Below are positions 55,801 to 63,252 of a stretch of 64,000 nucleotides of DNA, in pieces. Source of the stretch: Sphingobium sp. MI1205. GTDB taxonomy: Bacteria; Pseudomonadota; Alphaproteobacteria; Sphingomonadales; Sphingomonadaceae. Each line of letters begins with the position of its first letter. The stretch's first letter is position 1. The DNA is taken from NCBI RefSeq assembly GCF_001563285.1, contig NZ_CP005188.1, forward strand, positions 129,501-193,500. Direction: 5' to 3'. The translations under genes were made by a program, and so were the position numbers. The notes under the pieces were generated by a model. It had not been told where the DNA came from and did no database searches. It worked only from the letters and a program-made list of their open reading frames with translations.

Positions 55801-56351
55801 ATGAGACGGACATGATCACCCGGCTGCTCTTCAGCCTGGTCAAGACGGGTCTGGCGCCCAAATCCTTCTATGCGCTGGACGCCAACGGCAATCGGCCTCG
55901 CGCCCATTATGATGGTCTGCCGGTCGACTTCCTGGCGGCGATGATCCGGGAGGTTGGCGCGGAGCCCTATACCGGCTTCCAGAGCTTCAACATGGTCAAC
56001 GACCATGATGATGGCTATTCGCTCGACTCCTTTGCGGACTGGATTGAAAGCGCCGGCTATCGCGTCGATCATATCGCCGATCATAGCGCCTGGGCAGAAC
56101 GGTTCGAGGGCAAGCTCCGCAATTTGTCGGAAGAGGATCGGCAGAATAGCTCGATCAACATTCTGGCGCATTTCGCCCAGCCCCACGAAGCAAGGGAAAG
56201 CCCGCTGGACAGCAGCGACTTTGCAAAGCGCGTCAAGTCGCTGAAGGTCGGCCCGGTCATGCCCCACCTTGATGAGGCCTATATCCACAAATATCTGGCT
56301 GACATGCAGAAACGCGGCCTGATCGCCGAGCCCGAGGCAGTGGCGGCCTAA
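52806..56351 (+). CDS. Carboxylic acid reductase (adenylation-thiolation-reductase)
   Basis: A 1181-residue enzyme that activates a carboxylic acid with ATP, loads it on a phosphopantetheine arm and releases the aldehyde with NADPH. The adenylation domain (about 1-650) has MYTSGSTGKPKGAI at 254-267, YGQTEAGAAAM, and LKTGDIMEQ with IKLSQAEFVAVGPLE, the CAR-type A8 loop. The carrier domain carries LGGDSLGAV with the phosphopantetheine serine at 692. The reductase domain starts near 781 (VLVTGANGFLGRFL) and has the catalytic Tyr958/Lys962 (YAASK). It is a full-length CAR. It needs a phosphopantetheinyl transferase, which I do not see here. Best-known CARs are actinobacterial and fungal. Confidence 0.93.
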   Translation: MATEFDQSHLVEKAVARVQQMSISDPEMAARIPDPKVTEAIKDPALSYRQIIATVLEGYADRPAFGSRHYTLEQDAAGRTVRRYDMRFDTISYGELRRQVEGIANLWKHHPDHRAAPGDKISFIAFTGAEMAAVDLACNYAQTVSVPLQANLPAPDMRQILTDVAPTVLAASIDNLELAVGYAIDQDTIRSLIVLDADERVDDDRDAIAAARATLAKAGGRVALITFDAAVDYGSIHEFQPLAETTPDHVSMIMYTSGSTGKPKGAIIHDAISSQFWNETIPAYRPTVQVAYAPMNHFMGRTMVHSTLAQGGTANFTLRSDMSTLFDDFRITRPTMILFIPRVCELIYQHYQSEVQRRVTLGEKEAMADAAVRQEMRASYLGDRLCGGGVGSSPTAPEVRRFIAECWEMPLVEGYGQTEAGAAAMTSENRLTSNMITEFKLVDVPELGYFTTDKPYPRGELYVKTSKMFQGYFKRPEATAAVFSEDNFLKTGDIMEQRGPDHLVWVDRRGNVIKLSQAEFVAVGPLETTYLGNSSLIEQIFVYGSSYRSYLLAVVVPDLSVARAMLGHDPNEAELRELILSEFKTVARKAELKNFEIPRDVLIEHERFTYENGLLSSARKPLRPNIKRKYVDQLESMYEEMDKQQQVELARLRASADGTTAERVAGAFKANLGLPQVDADNPRSYGDLGGDSLGAVGLSLLFEEMFGVTVPVSAILHPAATVQWLAEHVDRAQSGETVRMSDVHPDPDLLRPSDLKLYKMIDEALLTDASHAAPPAAEAKNVLVTGANGFLGRFLCLEWLEHVAPRGGTVYCLARGKTEAEARARLEAAFDRGDAALLARFRQLADRHLRVLCGDLAEKRFGLDSETYDMLTRELDQIVHSAALVNHRLSYANLFAPNVLGTAELIALALTSKLKRFDYISTVGVPALLPSLTGAPEATDVRDVPDPVRLSDGYANGYAASKWAGEVLLREANELFGLPVNIFRPNMILPHRNYSGQYNETDMITRLLFSLVKTGLAPKSFYALDANGNRPRAHYDGLPVDFLAAMIREVGAEPYTGFQSFNMVNDHDDGYSLDSFADWIESAGYRVDHIADHSAWAERFEGKLRNLSEEDRQNSSINILAHFAQPHEARESPLDSSDFAKRVKSLKVGPVMPHLDEAYIHKYLADMQKRGLIAEPEAVAA

Positions 56352-56364
56352 AGACCGAAGAAGA

Positions 56365-56394
56365 AAGGGGCGATGGCACAGACCATCGCCCCTT
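56365..56394 (+). terminator. Terminator after the CAR gene
   Basis: A 12-bp perfect stem AAGGGGCGATGG / CCATCGCCCCTT with loop CACAGA follows the CAR stop by 13 bases. The T-tail is short (TT), so it is a probable rather than certain terminator. Confidence 0.75.
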
Positions 56395-56460
56395 CGCCTT
56401 GCCGCCGGGAAACACGCTGTCGCGTCGGCCGCGGGTTTCTTGGTCGTACCGTGACTTCTT

Positions 56461-56487
56461 GCGCAGAAGCGGCTCCCGCTTCTGCGC
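56461..56487. repeat. Perfect 12-bp inverted repeat beyond the AraC gene
   Basis: GCGCAGAAGCGG / CCGCTTCTGCGC around CTC lies 13 bp past the AraC stop. It has no T-tract in the AraC direction, so it may be a transcript-stabilising hairpin or part of a terminator. Confidence 0.6.
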
Positions 56488-56499
56488 GCAATGCTCAGA

Positions 56500-57564
56500 T
56501 TAGTTCAGCGATTGCTCGTCATGATTACGCCTTTGAATGAAGGCGCGGGGGGAAACGCCCCAGTGGCGCTTGAACGCGCGCGCGAAGGAGCTTTCAATTT
56601 CATAGCCCACCCTCTTGCCGACTTCCTGCATGGATAGCGACTGGTCGAGCAGCAGCTTTGCAGCGCGTTTCATCCTTTCTCGGGTGAGGAAACCGATCGG
56701 TGCCTCGCCCACCAGTTCCTGAAACGCCGCGGCGAAGGCTGAACGGGACAGGCCGACATAGCGCGCCATTCGTTCCACGCTCCAGTCATGTTCTGGTCGC
56801 GCGCAGACTTCACGCATGATGGCGGTCATGCGGCGACGGTTGGGACTGCGAACGTCGCGATATTCCCGGCCGCCCCAGATCTTGGTCGTGTAGCAGCGCA
56901 GCGCCTGGCATAATTCCATGTTCGCGAAGGAATAGGCCAGCGCATAACCCCCAATACCGCGCAGTTCCGCGTGTAGCAGTTCGGGATCGAAGGGGAAGGC
57001 GCGCAATTCGATGTCGCCGTCGTCGCCGATCTTGCTCGTTCCGGAGCGTAGCGCGACCAGCTTGGGCATCGCGCGATTGGAATAGGCAGTCCGCCCCACA
57101 TAGGACAGTTCCAGGAAGCACTGCATGACCACCGCCTGGGCGGGGCCTTCGCCGAAGCGGACAGTTTCGAGCGATTCAGGTGGGCGAAGAGGTATGGGGG
57201 GCGTCGCCAGCCTAGCAGACGCTTTGCCATTACCCAGCCTGTGCTCATCGCCGTAGAAGATGAGGCCCACGTCCCCCGCCTCCAGCCGGGCCAACCGCCG
57301 GCCCGACTGTATCACCACCTCTCCTTCCAGCACGGCGTAAATGACGGGCTTTGCACTGGCCGAAATGGAGATCACGTCGTCGGGCGTGAACTGCACGATC
57401 CGGCCATAGCCATTTTCGGCCCTCAGATCCTGCATGATCAGTTCGGAAAAGGATCCGTCGGCGGGGCCGGGAACGGGTGGGGAGGTTGAGGGGAGCGCAG
57501 CGGGAATATGCTCTGCAAATCCGCTTGGCATAGTTTGACTGCTGTGCGTCATTTCCTTGATCAT
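56500..57564 (-). CDS. AraC family transcriptional regulator (cupin-type sensor)
   Basis: A 354-residue regulator. The N-terminal cupin-like sensor part (about 45-230) has AKPVIYAVLEGEVVIQSGRRLARLEAGDVGLIFYGDEHRLG, and the C-terminal double HTH (about 250-345) has WSVERMARYVGLSRSAFAAAFQELVGEAPIGFLTRERMKRAAKLLLD and SMQEVGKRVGYEIESSFARAFKRHWGVSPRAFIQRR. The sensor resembles the AraC_binding_6 family linked to aldehyde- or fatty-acid-responsive control. It follows the SDR by 52 bp on the same strand and converges on the CAR gene, so it may control CAR or itself. Its ligand is unknown. Confidence 0.93.
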   Translation of the reverse strand: MIKEMTHSSQTMPSGFAEHIPAALPSTSPPVPGPADGSFSELIMQDLRAENGYGRIVQFTPDDVISISASAKPVIYAVLEGEVVIQSGRRLARLEAGDVGLIFYGDEHRLGNGKASARLATPPIPLRPPESLETVRFGEGPAQAVVMQCFLELSYVGRTAYSNRAMPKLVALRSGTSKIGDDGDIELRAFPFDPELLHAELRGIGGYALAYSFANMELCQALRCYTTKIWGGREYRDVRSPNRRRMTAIMREVCARPEHDWSVERMARYVGLSRSAFAAAFQELVGEAPIGFLTRERMKRAAKLLLDQSLSMQEVGKRVGYEIESSFARAFKRHWGVSPRAFIQRRNHDEQSLN

Positions 57565-57616
57565 CAGCCCCGCTCCCCTGCTTTATATGGAGTTCACACC
57601 TGTTGTCAGTAGCCTG

Positions 57617-58399
57617 TCAGGCCTTCGTGCTGATGGGCGGACGAATGAAAACCTCGTGAAGATTGATGTCGATCGGCTGTTCCAGGATGTAGCGCACGAC
57701 ATTGGCCACATGCTGCGGATCGCCGACGATCTTGCTCATGTCCGTGCTTTGCGGGTCGATGCCCAGCCGTTCCAGATTGCCTGCCAGGTTGGACATGGTT
57801 TCGGGGTTAAAGTCACGCGCCAGATTGGTCGCGAAACCGCCCAGAACGACGGTGGAGACGCGGATATCGTCACGTTCGACTTCCTTGCGCAGCGTCGCCC
57901 CGATCATCTCCGCGGCCTTTTTGGAAATGCCGTAGACGCCCGGTTCCTCAAAACTGCCCTGGACCGAACCGATATTGATGACATGGCCCGGCTTGCCATG
58001 GGCCCGCATCGCGCGGACGGCTGCCTGACTGCCTTCCAATTGGGCCATGACGTTGATGTCGAGCATCGCTTGCCAGCGCTCGATAGTGCCTTCCATCAGC
58101 GGTTCGGGATACATCACGCCCGCATTGTTGATGACCGCGAAGAAATGCGGATGCTCCTTGCCGATCCTGTCGATCAGATCGCCGAGCGGTCCGCGTTCTT
58201 GAAGGTTCATCGCCACGGCGGTCGGCTTGGGCCCGCCGGCCTGCGTGATCAACTCTGCCGTGCGCGCCAACTCTTCCTCGGACCGGCCGACCAGGCAGAC
58301 ATCGGCGCCGTGTGCCCCCAGGTCGACGGCGATGGCGCGGCCGATGCCGCTCGAAGCCCCCGTCACGACCACAGCGCGGCCTTCAAGACTCTTGCCCAT
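57617..58399 (-). CDS. Short-chain dehydrogenase/reductase
   Basis: A 260-residue NAD(P)-dependent SDR. It has the Rossmann motif TGASSGIG at 13-20, AVINNAGVMYPEPL, and the catalytic Tyr156/Lys160 in YGISKKAAEMIGATLRKEVERDDIRVSTVVLGG with Ser in INIGSVQGSF upstream. Arg/Ser residues after the first glycine loop (LVGRSEEEL) suggest NADP. It is the first gene of an SDR-araC pair transcribed toward the CAR gene. Reduction or oxidation of the aldehyde or alcohol made by CAR is a reasonable guess; the substrate is not shown by sequence. Confidence 0.93.
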   Translation of the reverse strand: MGKSLEGRAVVVTGASSGIGRAIAVDLGAHGADVCLVGRSEEELARTAELITQAGGPKPTAVAMNLQERGPLGDLIDRIGKEHPHFFAVINNAGVMYPEPLMEGTIERWQAMLDINVMAQLEGSQAAVRAMRAHGKPGHVINIGSVQGSFEEPGVYGISKKAAEMIGATLRKEVERDDIRVSTVVLGGFATNLARDFNPETMSNLAGNLERLGIDPQSTDMSKIVGDPQHVANVVRYILEQPIDINLHEVFIRPPISTKA

Positions 58400-58475
58400 A
58401 TGCTTTCCTCTCCACTCTTGCGTCGGTGGCCTGCGCCGACTGTCCGGCTGTGCTCATCTACTTATCACATCTAAG

Positions 58476-58725
58476 CTAGAGCCGAAACTCCTGTAAAGGC
58501 CACCGTTCGTCTGCAATGCTCATGAGATGGCGGCGCGCCTTATCCCCGGCGAGCATGTCCTCTACCACTTTGTTGACGCATTGCATCGGTCGGCGGAGGT
58601 GACTTCAGCTTTTCGAGCAGCTGGCCATGATTAGCGGCAAAGAGACAGAAGGTCGTCGCCTTCGGATCAGCGATGTCGCGTGCGAAGTCCGCGAGCAATT
58701 TGCCGCTCTCATCGTCACGCAATTG
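58476..58725 (-). pseudogene. Unidentified broken C-terminal coding fragment
   Basis: I do not recognise a family. On the minus strand, one frame reads DDESGKLLADFARDIADP then ATTFCLFAANHGQLLEKLKSPPPTD, and a shift near 58,585 continues as AMQCVNKVVEDMLAGDKARRHLMSIADERWPLQEFRL and a TAG at 58476-58478. The two pieces read as one protein end. It starts where the phosphoesterase homology stops, so a deletion may have fused the two, or it may be the phosphoesterase end scrambled. Confidence 0.4.
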
Positions 58726-59086
58726 AGCCCGGTGAAGCGGGCCTGATGATAGCGCGCCTGACCGTTCTGGGTGGTGATCGCTGAGCTTGTGCCCGTGACA
58801 AGTTTCGCTCGCGCCTCCAGGCTCGGCCCGTCGATCGCGGGAGCGATCTGGGCTTCGACCGCAGCCTGGCTGCCGTCCGTCCGCCAGGCGACCGCCATCT
58901 CGCGGACCGGATCGGCTCCTGGCGTCAACACGATGCGGTCGGGCAAATTGCGCGCCGCATAGGGCTGGCCAGGCGAATGCGGCACGGGTTGCGCCGCAAG
59001 AGGGGCGGCGCAGGAGGGGCGGCGCAGGCAGCGCCACCCATGAGGATGGCGCTGACTGTCGTACGAAGCGATGCGAAACCTGTCAT
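58726..59086 (-). pseudogene. Purple-acid-phosphatase-like phosphoesterase, N-terminal remnant
   Basis: The ATG (59086, with AAGGAAG upstream) starts MTGFASLRTTVSAILMGGAACAAP, a signal peptide. A duplicated 14-bp unit then shifts the frame. In the shifted frame it continues PHSPGQPYAARNLPDRIVLTPGADPVREMAVAWRTDGSQAAVEAQIAPA and ends RYHQARFTGL, matching the N-terminal fibronectin-like domain of purple acid phosphatases; the metal-binding domain is gone. It follows the TonB receptor by 10 bp, so the pair was likely an operon for taking up and splitting an organic phosphate. Confidence 0.75.
59000..59027. repeat. 14-bp tandem duplication inside the phosphoesterase start
   Basis: GAGGGGCGGCGCAG occurs twice in a row (59000-59013 and 59014-59027). 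Removing one copy restores a single frame from the signal peptide into the phosphatase domain. A 14-bp insertion shifts the frame by two. Confidence 0.93.
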
Positions 59087-59096
59087 CGCAACTTCC

Positions 59097-61949
59097 TTAA
59101 AAGTTTGCCCGAACGCCGAATTTGGCGGTGTAGCCGTACTTTTCATATTGGAGCAGTTGGCGTCCATTTCCGGTGCCGCGCTGGAAGGCGACATATTTCG
59201 CATTGTTGATGTTCACGAACTCGCCGAAGATCGTGACATTGGGCAGGACGCGGAACTTGGCGCTCGCGTCGAGCTGGAAGTGATTGCGGACATAGCGGTC
59301 TTCCTCCGCGCTGCCTGCCAACTCGTCGAGATATTCATCGCGATAGGTGCCAGCGAACCGGATGCTGAGCGGCCCCTTCTCATAGCCGAGCACAACGTTG
59401 AACGTGTGCCGTGCCGCGTTGAGCAACGGGATGTCGCGGAAGCCGTCCTCGGTGGGCACCTGGCCGTCGGCATCGGTGAAGGTATAGTTGAGGTTGGCCA
59501 GCAGGCCGTCGAACGGCGCGGGGAGCATCCGGAAGCTTTGTGCGTAGGCCAGTTCGAGACCCTTGATTTCAGCGTCACCGGAGTTGAAGCGGATCGTCGC
59601 TTCGTCATAGGTGAAGCCGTTCAGCGCATAATCCTCGATTTCCTGTTCGACGATGTAGTCCTTCAGCTTCTTGTAGAAGAAACCGCCCTGAAGGACGCTC
59701 GACGGTGCGAAATACCATTCGGCGCCAGCGTCGATATTCCATGCGCGATAAGGCTTGAGGTTGGGATTGCCGACATCCACTGAAGAATCGTCGCCGTCGC
59801 GCTCGGCCTGAACGCGCGGGGCGAGCTGGCCAATACCCGGGCGGACAAGGCTCTTGAACGCGCCGAGACGCAAGATGAGCTTGTCGGTCGCCTCATAGCG
59901 GACGAGCGCGCTCGGTAGCCAGTCGGTGTAGCTGCGCTTGATCCGGCTGGGCGTGACGCTGACGATATCTTCGTCAAGCTCTTCGCCATCGACTTCAGTG
60001 CCTTCGGTCAGCAGCGTGACGAAATTGCCCTGCAGGTCATTCCTGGTCCGCTCGACGCGGACGCCGCCGATAACCCGCAGCGGTCCGGCGTCGTAGCGGC
60101 CCATAAGATAGCCCGAATAGACATCCTCGCCTACGCGATAATCCGCGATGCTGGACTCGATCGCCGTGTCGATGGCATTCAGCTCGAAGTCATTGAAATT
60201 GTCGCTGAAGAAGCCGCGCACGCCGCGTTTCTTCACAACTGGTCCCAATTCGGCGAGGCGATAGGTCTGTGTGCCAAGCGCGTCATTCAGTGTGAAATCG
60301 CCGCCAAAGCCGTCGAAAACGTCCAGCGTCAGATCGTAATTCTTTTGCCGCAGCCGCGCCTTGCCCCCGCCCTGAACGGTGAATGTCCCCTGATCCAGCG
60401 GAATGGCGTAGGCGATGTCGCCGCGGAAATTCCACTCGCGATCGGTCGAACGGCTTAACGTTGTGCGCTCAAGCTTGTCGAATTCATATTGCGACGGATC
60501 GTTGAAGTCCGCGGCGCTCGGCCCGGAAATGGCGTAGAGCGGAATCTTGTAATCGGAATAGTCGAAATCGACGGTCAGGTCGTCGCCCTCGACCGCTTCA
60601 AAATCGCGACGGAACACGACGGGATCGATCGATCCGTTCTCAATCTCTTCGGCGCGCGACCAGGCGGCGGAATATTTGAAGGTCCAGGGCCCGCTCTCGG
60701 TCACACCGCCGATCTGGTACGACTGGATCTTTTGCACTTCGAACCGGTCCTTGAGGTCGCGTTCGACGCGGATGCGCGATTCATCTTCGTCGTCGCCCGG
60801 CACGCCGCTGTTGAGGCTGAATGACGTACCACTGGCCGAGGTAAGATTGGCATCGCCGAGGTCGAAGACCAGGCGGCGACGGTCTTCCTGATCAGAGAAA
60901 CGGTTGTAGATGCCCTTGGCATAGAGCTTGGTCGATGGCGCCGGCCGCCAGTCGAGCGACAAAGAGCCGCCGGTGCGCAGGCGGCGCACGTCATAGTCGC
61001 GATATTCGATGCTCTCAGCATAGCCCTCGTCGGTATAGTCTTCGGCTTCGATATTGTCGGTTTCGAACCGACGCTTGTAGTAGGAGGCGCCCCCGGCAAT
61101 GCCGAAATTGTCGGTGAGACGCGTTGAGAAGTCGAAGCTGCCCTTGGGGGTGACCGCGTCGGCATAGTGGTTGTACGAGCCTTCGATCGACGCGGCGAGA
61201 AGATCCTTGCGCCGATCGAAAGCGCTGGTCGTGTTGATCTCGACCGAGGCACCGATCGTGTCGCCGTCCATGTCGGGTGTCAGCGATTTCTTGATTTCGA
61301 TCGATTCGATCAGTTCAGAAGCGACTACGTCAAGCGCCACCGAGCGTGTGTCCGCCTCGGGAGCCGGCACGCGCACACCATTGAGCGAAGCAGCGTTGAG
61401 CGAGGGATCGAGACCGCGCACGGCGATGAAGCGGCCTTCGCCCTGGTCGTTGAGGACGTTGACGCCCGGTGCGCGGCGCACCGCCTCGGCGACATTCTGG
61501 TCGGGAAATTGGCCGACCGCGTCGCGGGTGAGCACATTTTCCACGCCGTCGGCAGCCCGCTGGCGCGACAGCGAACTGGCCAGACTGGCCTGTTGACCGA
61601 TCACCAGGATGGTGCTGCCGTCGCTGCCGAGCAGGATGATTTTGTTGATGTCTCCCGTTTCGGACACCGTGATCGTCTCGCGATAGTCCGCCACCCCGCT
61701 ATAATGCGCGCGCAATGTGTAGGTGCCTGCTGGGACGTCGGTGAAGCGATAGCTGCCGTCGCCCTGGGCTTCGACCGTGCGGCCAAGCTCGACAATGGTG
61801 ATCTCGGCGCCTTCAAGCGCCCGCGTGCCGGTGCCGTCGGTCACCACGCCGCTGACCGTGCCCGCGAAAGCGGGGCTCGAAAGCACTGTCGCCGCCAGAA
61901 GAGCGGAACAGACCGAAAGATTATGACGAATACCCCGTCTCAAACGCAT
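59097..61949 (-). CDS. TonB-dependent receptor with carboxypeptidase-like domain
   Basis: A 950-residue outer-membrane receptor from ATG 61949. Signal peptide about 1-30 (LSVCSALLAATVLSSPAFA), then a CarboxypepD-regulatory-like domain (about 32-105: GTVSGVVTDGTGTRALEGAEITIVELGRTVEAQGDGSYRFTDVPAGTYTLRAHYSG). Next come the plug (QFPDQNVAEAVRRAPGVNVLNDQGEGRFIAVRGLDPSLNAASLNGVRVPAPEAD, then SIEIKKSLTPDMDGDTIGASVEINT) and a barrel ending KFGVRANF. This type is often paired with phytase or phosphatase genes, and a broken phosphoesterase follows 10 bp downstream. Phosphorylated organic compounds are therefore the likely ligand. The receptor itself looks intact. Confidence 0.94.
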   Translation of the reverse strand: MRLRRGIRHNLSVCSALLAATVLSSPAFAGTVSGVVTDGTGTRALEGAEITIVELGRTVEAQGDGSYRFTDVPAGTYTLRAHYSGVADYRETITVSETGDINKIILLGSDGSTILVIGQQASLASSLSRQRAADGVENVLTRDAVGQFPDQNVAEAVRRAPGVNVLNDQGEGRFIAVRGLDPSLNAASLNGVRVPAPEADTRSVALDVVASELIESIEIKKSLTPDMDGDTIGASVEINTTSAFDRRKDLLAASIEGSYNHYADAVTPKGSFDFSTRLTDNFGIAGGASYYKRRFETDNIEAEDYTDEGYAESIEYRDYDVRRLRTGGSLSLDWRPAPSTKLYAKGIYNRFSDQEDRRRLVFDLGDANLTSASGTSFSLNSGVPGDDEDESRIRVERDLKDRFEVQKIQSYQIGGVTESGPWTFKYSAAWSRAEEIENGSIDPVVFRRDFEAVEGDDLTVDFDYSDYKIPLYAISGPSAADFNDPSQYEFDKLERTTLSRSTDREWNFRGDIAYAIPLDQGTFTVQGGGKARLRQKNYDLTLDVFDGFGGDFTLNDALGTQTYRLAELGPVVKKRGVRGFFSDNFNDFELNAIDTAIESSIADYRVGEDVYSGYLMGRYDAGPLRVIGGVRVERTRNDLQGNFVTLLTEGTEVDGEELDEDIVSVTPSRIKRSYTDWLPSALVRYEATDKLILRLGAFKSLVRPGIGQLAPRVQAERDGDDSSVDVGNPNLKPYRAWNIDAGAEWYFAPSSVLQGGFFYKKLKDYIVEQEIEDYALNGFTYDEATIRFNSGDAEIKGLELAYAQSFRMLPAPFDGLLANLNYTFTDADGQVPTEDGFRDIPLLNAARHTFNVVLGYEKGPLSIRFAGTYRDEYLDELAGSAEEDRYVRNHFQLDASAKFRVLPNVTIFGEFVNINNAKYVAFQRGTGNGRQLLQYEKYGYTAKFGVRANF

Positions 61950-62289
61950 GATTAGCCCCCTGATGAAATTCTCGCCTTGAATGCGAGTTGGCAGGGGCAC
62001 TGGCAGTAATGCTTTGCATTTTGAGGATGTTTCCATTGCAACGGCGCGACGTTAATATGACTGTCCAGTTGCAGTGTTCGGAACTCTGTATCTCATGCGA
62101 CCAGCTTGATTGACATTTCCGCCCGTAATTGAGGACGACGGTCAGCTATTCCTTTGCGTTGCCAAGCGTGATCGCCAGGCGCCCGTGAAGGGTTCCGGGC
62201 GATCGCGCAGCGTCGAGAGGGGGCGCCTTGATGCGCGTGTCCATCGGTCTGGCGCGCCGACCCGGCGTGCCGGACCTGCGTATCCGGCT
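61950..62289. other. Upstream region of the second TonB receptor, no gene seen
   Basis: No convincing gene. A 32-codon minus-strand frame beginning near 62,242 has no ribosome site. The stretch contains the promoter region of the receptor with AT-rich islands (CATTTTGAGG, TTAATATGA) and a candidate phosphate-response site. Confidence 0.5.
62046..62063 (-). promoter_or_regulatory. Candidate Pho-box-like site
   Basis: On the minus strand CAGTCAT-ATTA-ACGTCGC has a PhoB-type 7-4-7 layout: the first half matches CTGTCAT in six of seven places, the second only in three. It lies about 100 bp before the TonB receptor whose neighbour was a phosphatase. Half-site quality makes this a weak call. Confidence 0.25.
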
Positions 62290-63084
62290 CTAGAAAAAGG
62301 CGAGCAGTATGGCGCCCAGTCCGACCCGATACAGTACGAAGACGGTCATCGACTTTGTCCGCAGAAACCGCATCAGGCCGGCCATCGTGATGAAGGCGGC
62401 GACGAAGGTCAGTACGCCAGCGACGAATGCATCCCATTGCATCTCGCGCGTCGCCTCGGCGAGGTCGAGCCCTGCGAGAAGCCCGGCTCCGGCAACCGCC
62501 GGGATCGACAATAGAAATGAGAAGCGCGCCGCTTCGGCGCGGTGGAAGCCCAGTACCCGCGCCGCCGTCATGGTCACGCCGGAACGGCTCGTACCCGGAA
62601 TGAGAGCCAGCGCCTGGGCGAGCCCGACGATGATGGCGTCCTTCAGGCGCATGTCCTCGTAGTGGCGTTCCTGCCGCCCCCACCGATCCGCGGCGCCTAG
62701 CAAAAGCCCGTAGAAGATCAGGTTAAACGCGACGAGATCGGTCGATCGGAACTGGTCGAGAAAGCCGCCGGTCTTGAGAAACAGTCCGACCAGGACCGCC
62801 GGGATCGTGCCGATGACAATCCAGAGGAACAGGCGCTTTTGCTCGTCGGCGCGCCCCACTCCGACGGTGGCCAGCCCACCTTGTGCCAGACCGCGCACAT
62901 CGCGGAAGAAATAAATGATGATGGCAAGCAGCGAGCCGACATGGACCGCGACGTCGATCAATGGACCCTGATCTGGGAAGTCGGTGAAATGCGGGATGAG
63001 GATCAGGTGACCGGATGAGGAGATCGGGAGAAACTCGGTGATGCCCTGAACGACGGCGATGAGCAGTTGCTGGAAGAAGGTCAT
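62290..63084 (-). CDS. uppP: Undecaprenyl-diphosphatase
   Basis: Recycles undecaprenyl pyrophosphate to the monophosphate carrier for peptidoglycan and polysaccharide synthesis. The 264 residues form about eight membrane helices with the BacA/UppP motifs: VQGITEFLPISSSGHLILIPHF (Glu and SSSGH), VAVHVGSLLAIIIYFFRDV and the second catalytic loop LIPGTSRSGVTMTAARVLGFHR. The ATG (63084) fits the family N-terminus. It is a stand-alone minus-strand gene between the second TonB receptor and the AI-2E family gene, 168 bp after the latter. Confidence 0.96.
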   Translation of the reverse strand: MTFFQQLLIAVVQGITEFLPISSSGHLILIPHFTDFPDQGPLIDVAVHVGSLLAIIIYFFRDVRGLAQGGLATVGVGRADEQKRLFLWIVIGTIPAVLVGLFLKTGGFLDQFRSTDLVAFNLIFYGLLLGAADRWGRQERHYEDMRLKDAIIVGLAQALALIPGTSRSGVTMTAARVLGFHRAEAARFSFLLSIPAVAGAGLLAGLDLAEATREMQWDAFVAGVLTFVAAFITMAGLMRFLRTKSMTVFVLYRVGLGAILLAFF

Positions 63085-63252
63085 GGGTCGATCAGGATCC
63101 CTATTGTATCGAATTGAAAACTTCTGGCTGTATTAAGCGACGGGGTTTGTGAGCCATTGTCCCGAAGTCGCGCTTTGAAGCCTCGCTGGAAATGCGACAA
63201 GCCGGCTAGCTTAAGCCAAACCCTCGGCTGGCAAGGCCGGCTTTCCGCTGGT

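Noticed and set aside
62145-62242. 32-codon frame beginning MDTRIKAPPLDAAR between uppP and the TonB receptor
   Set aside because: It has no ribosome site, and its composition is like the other empty frames in this gap.
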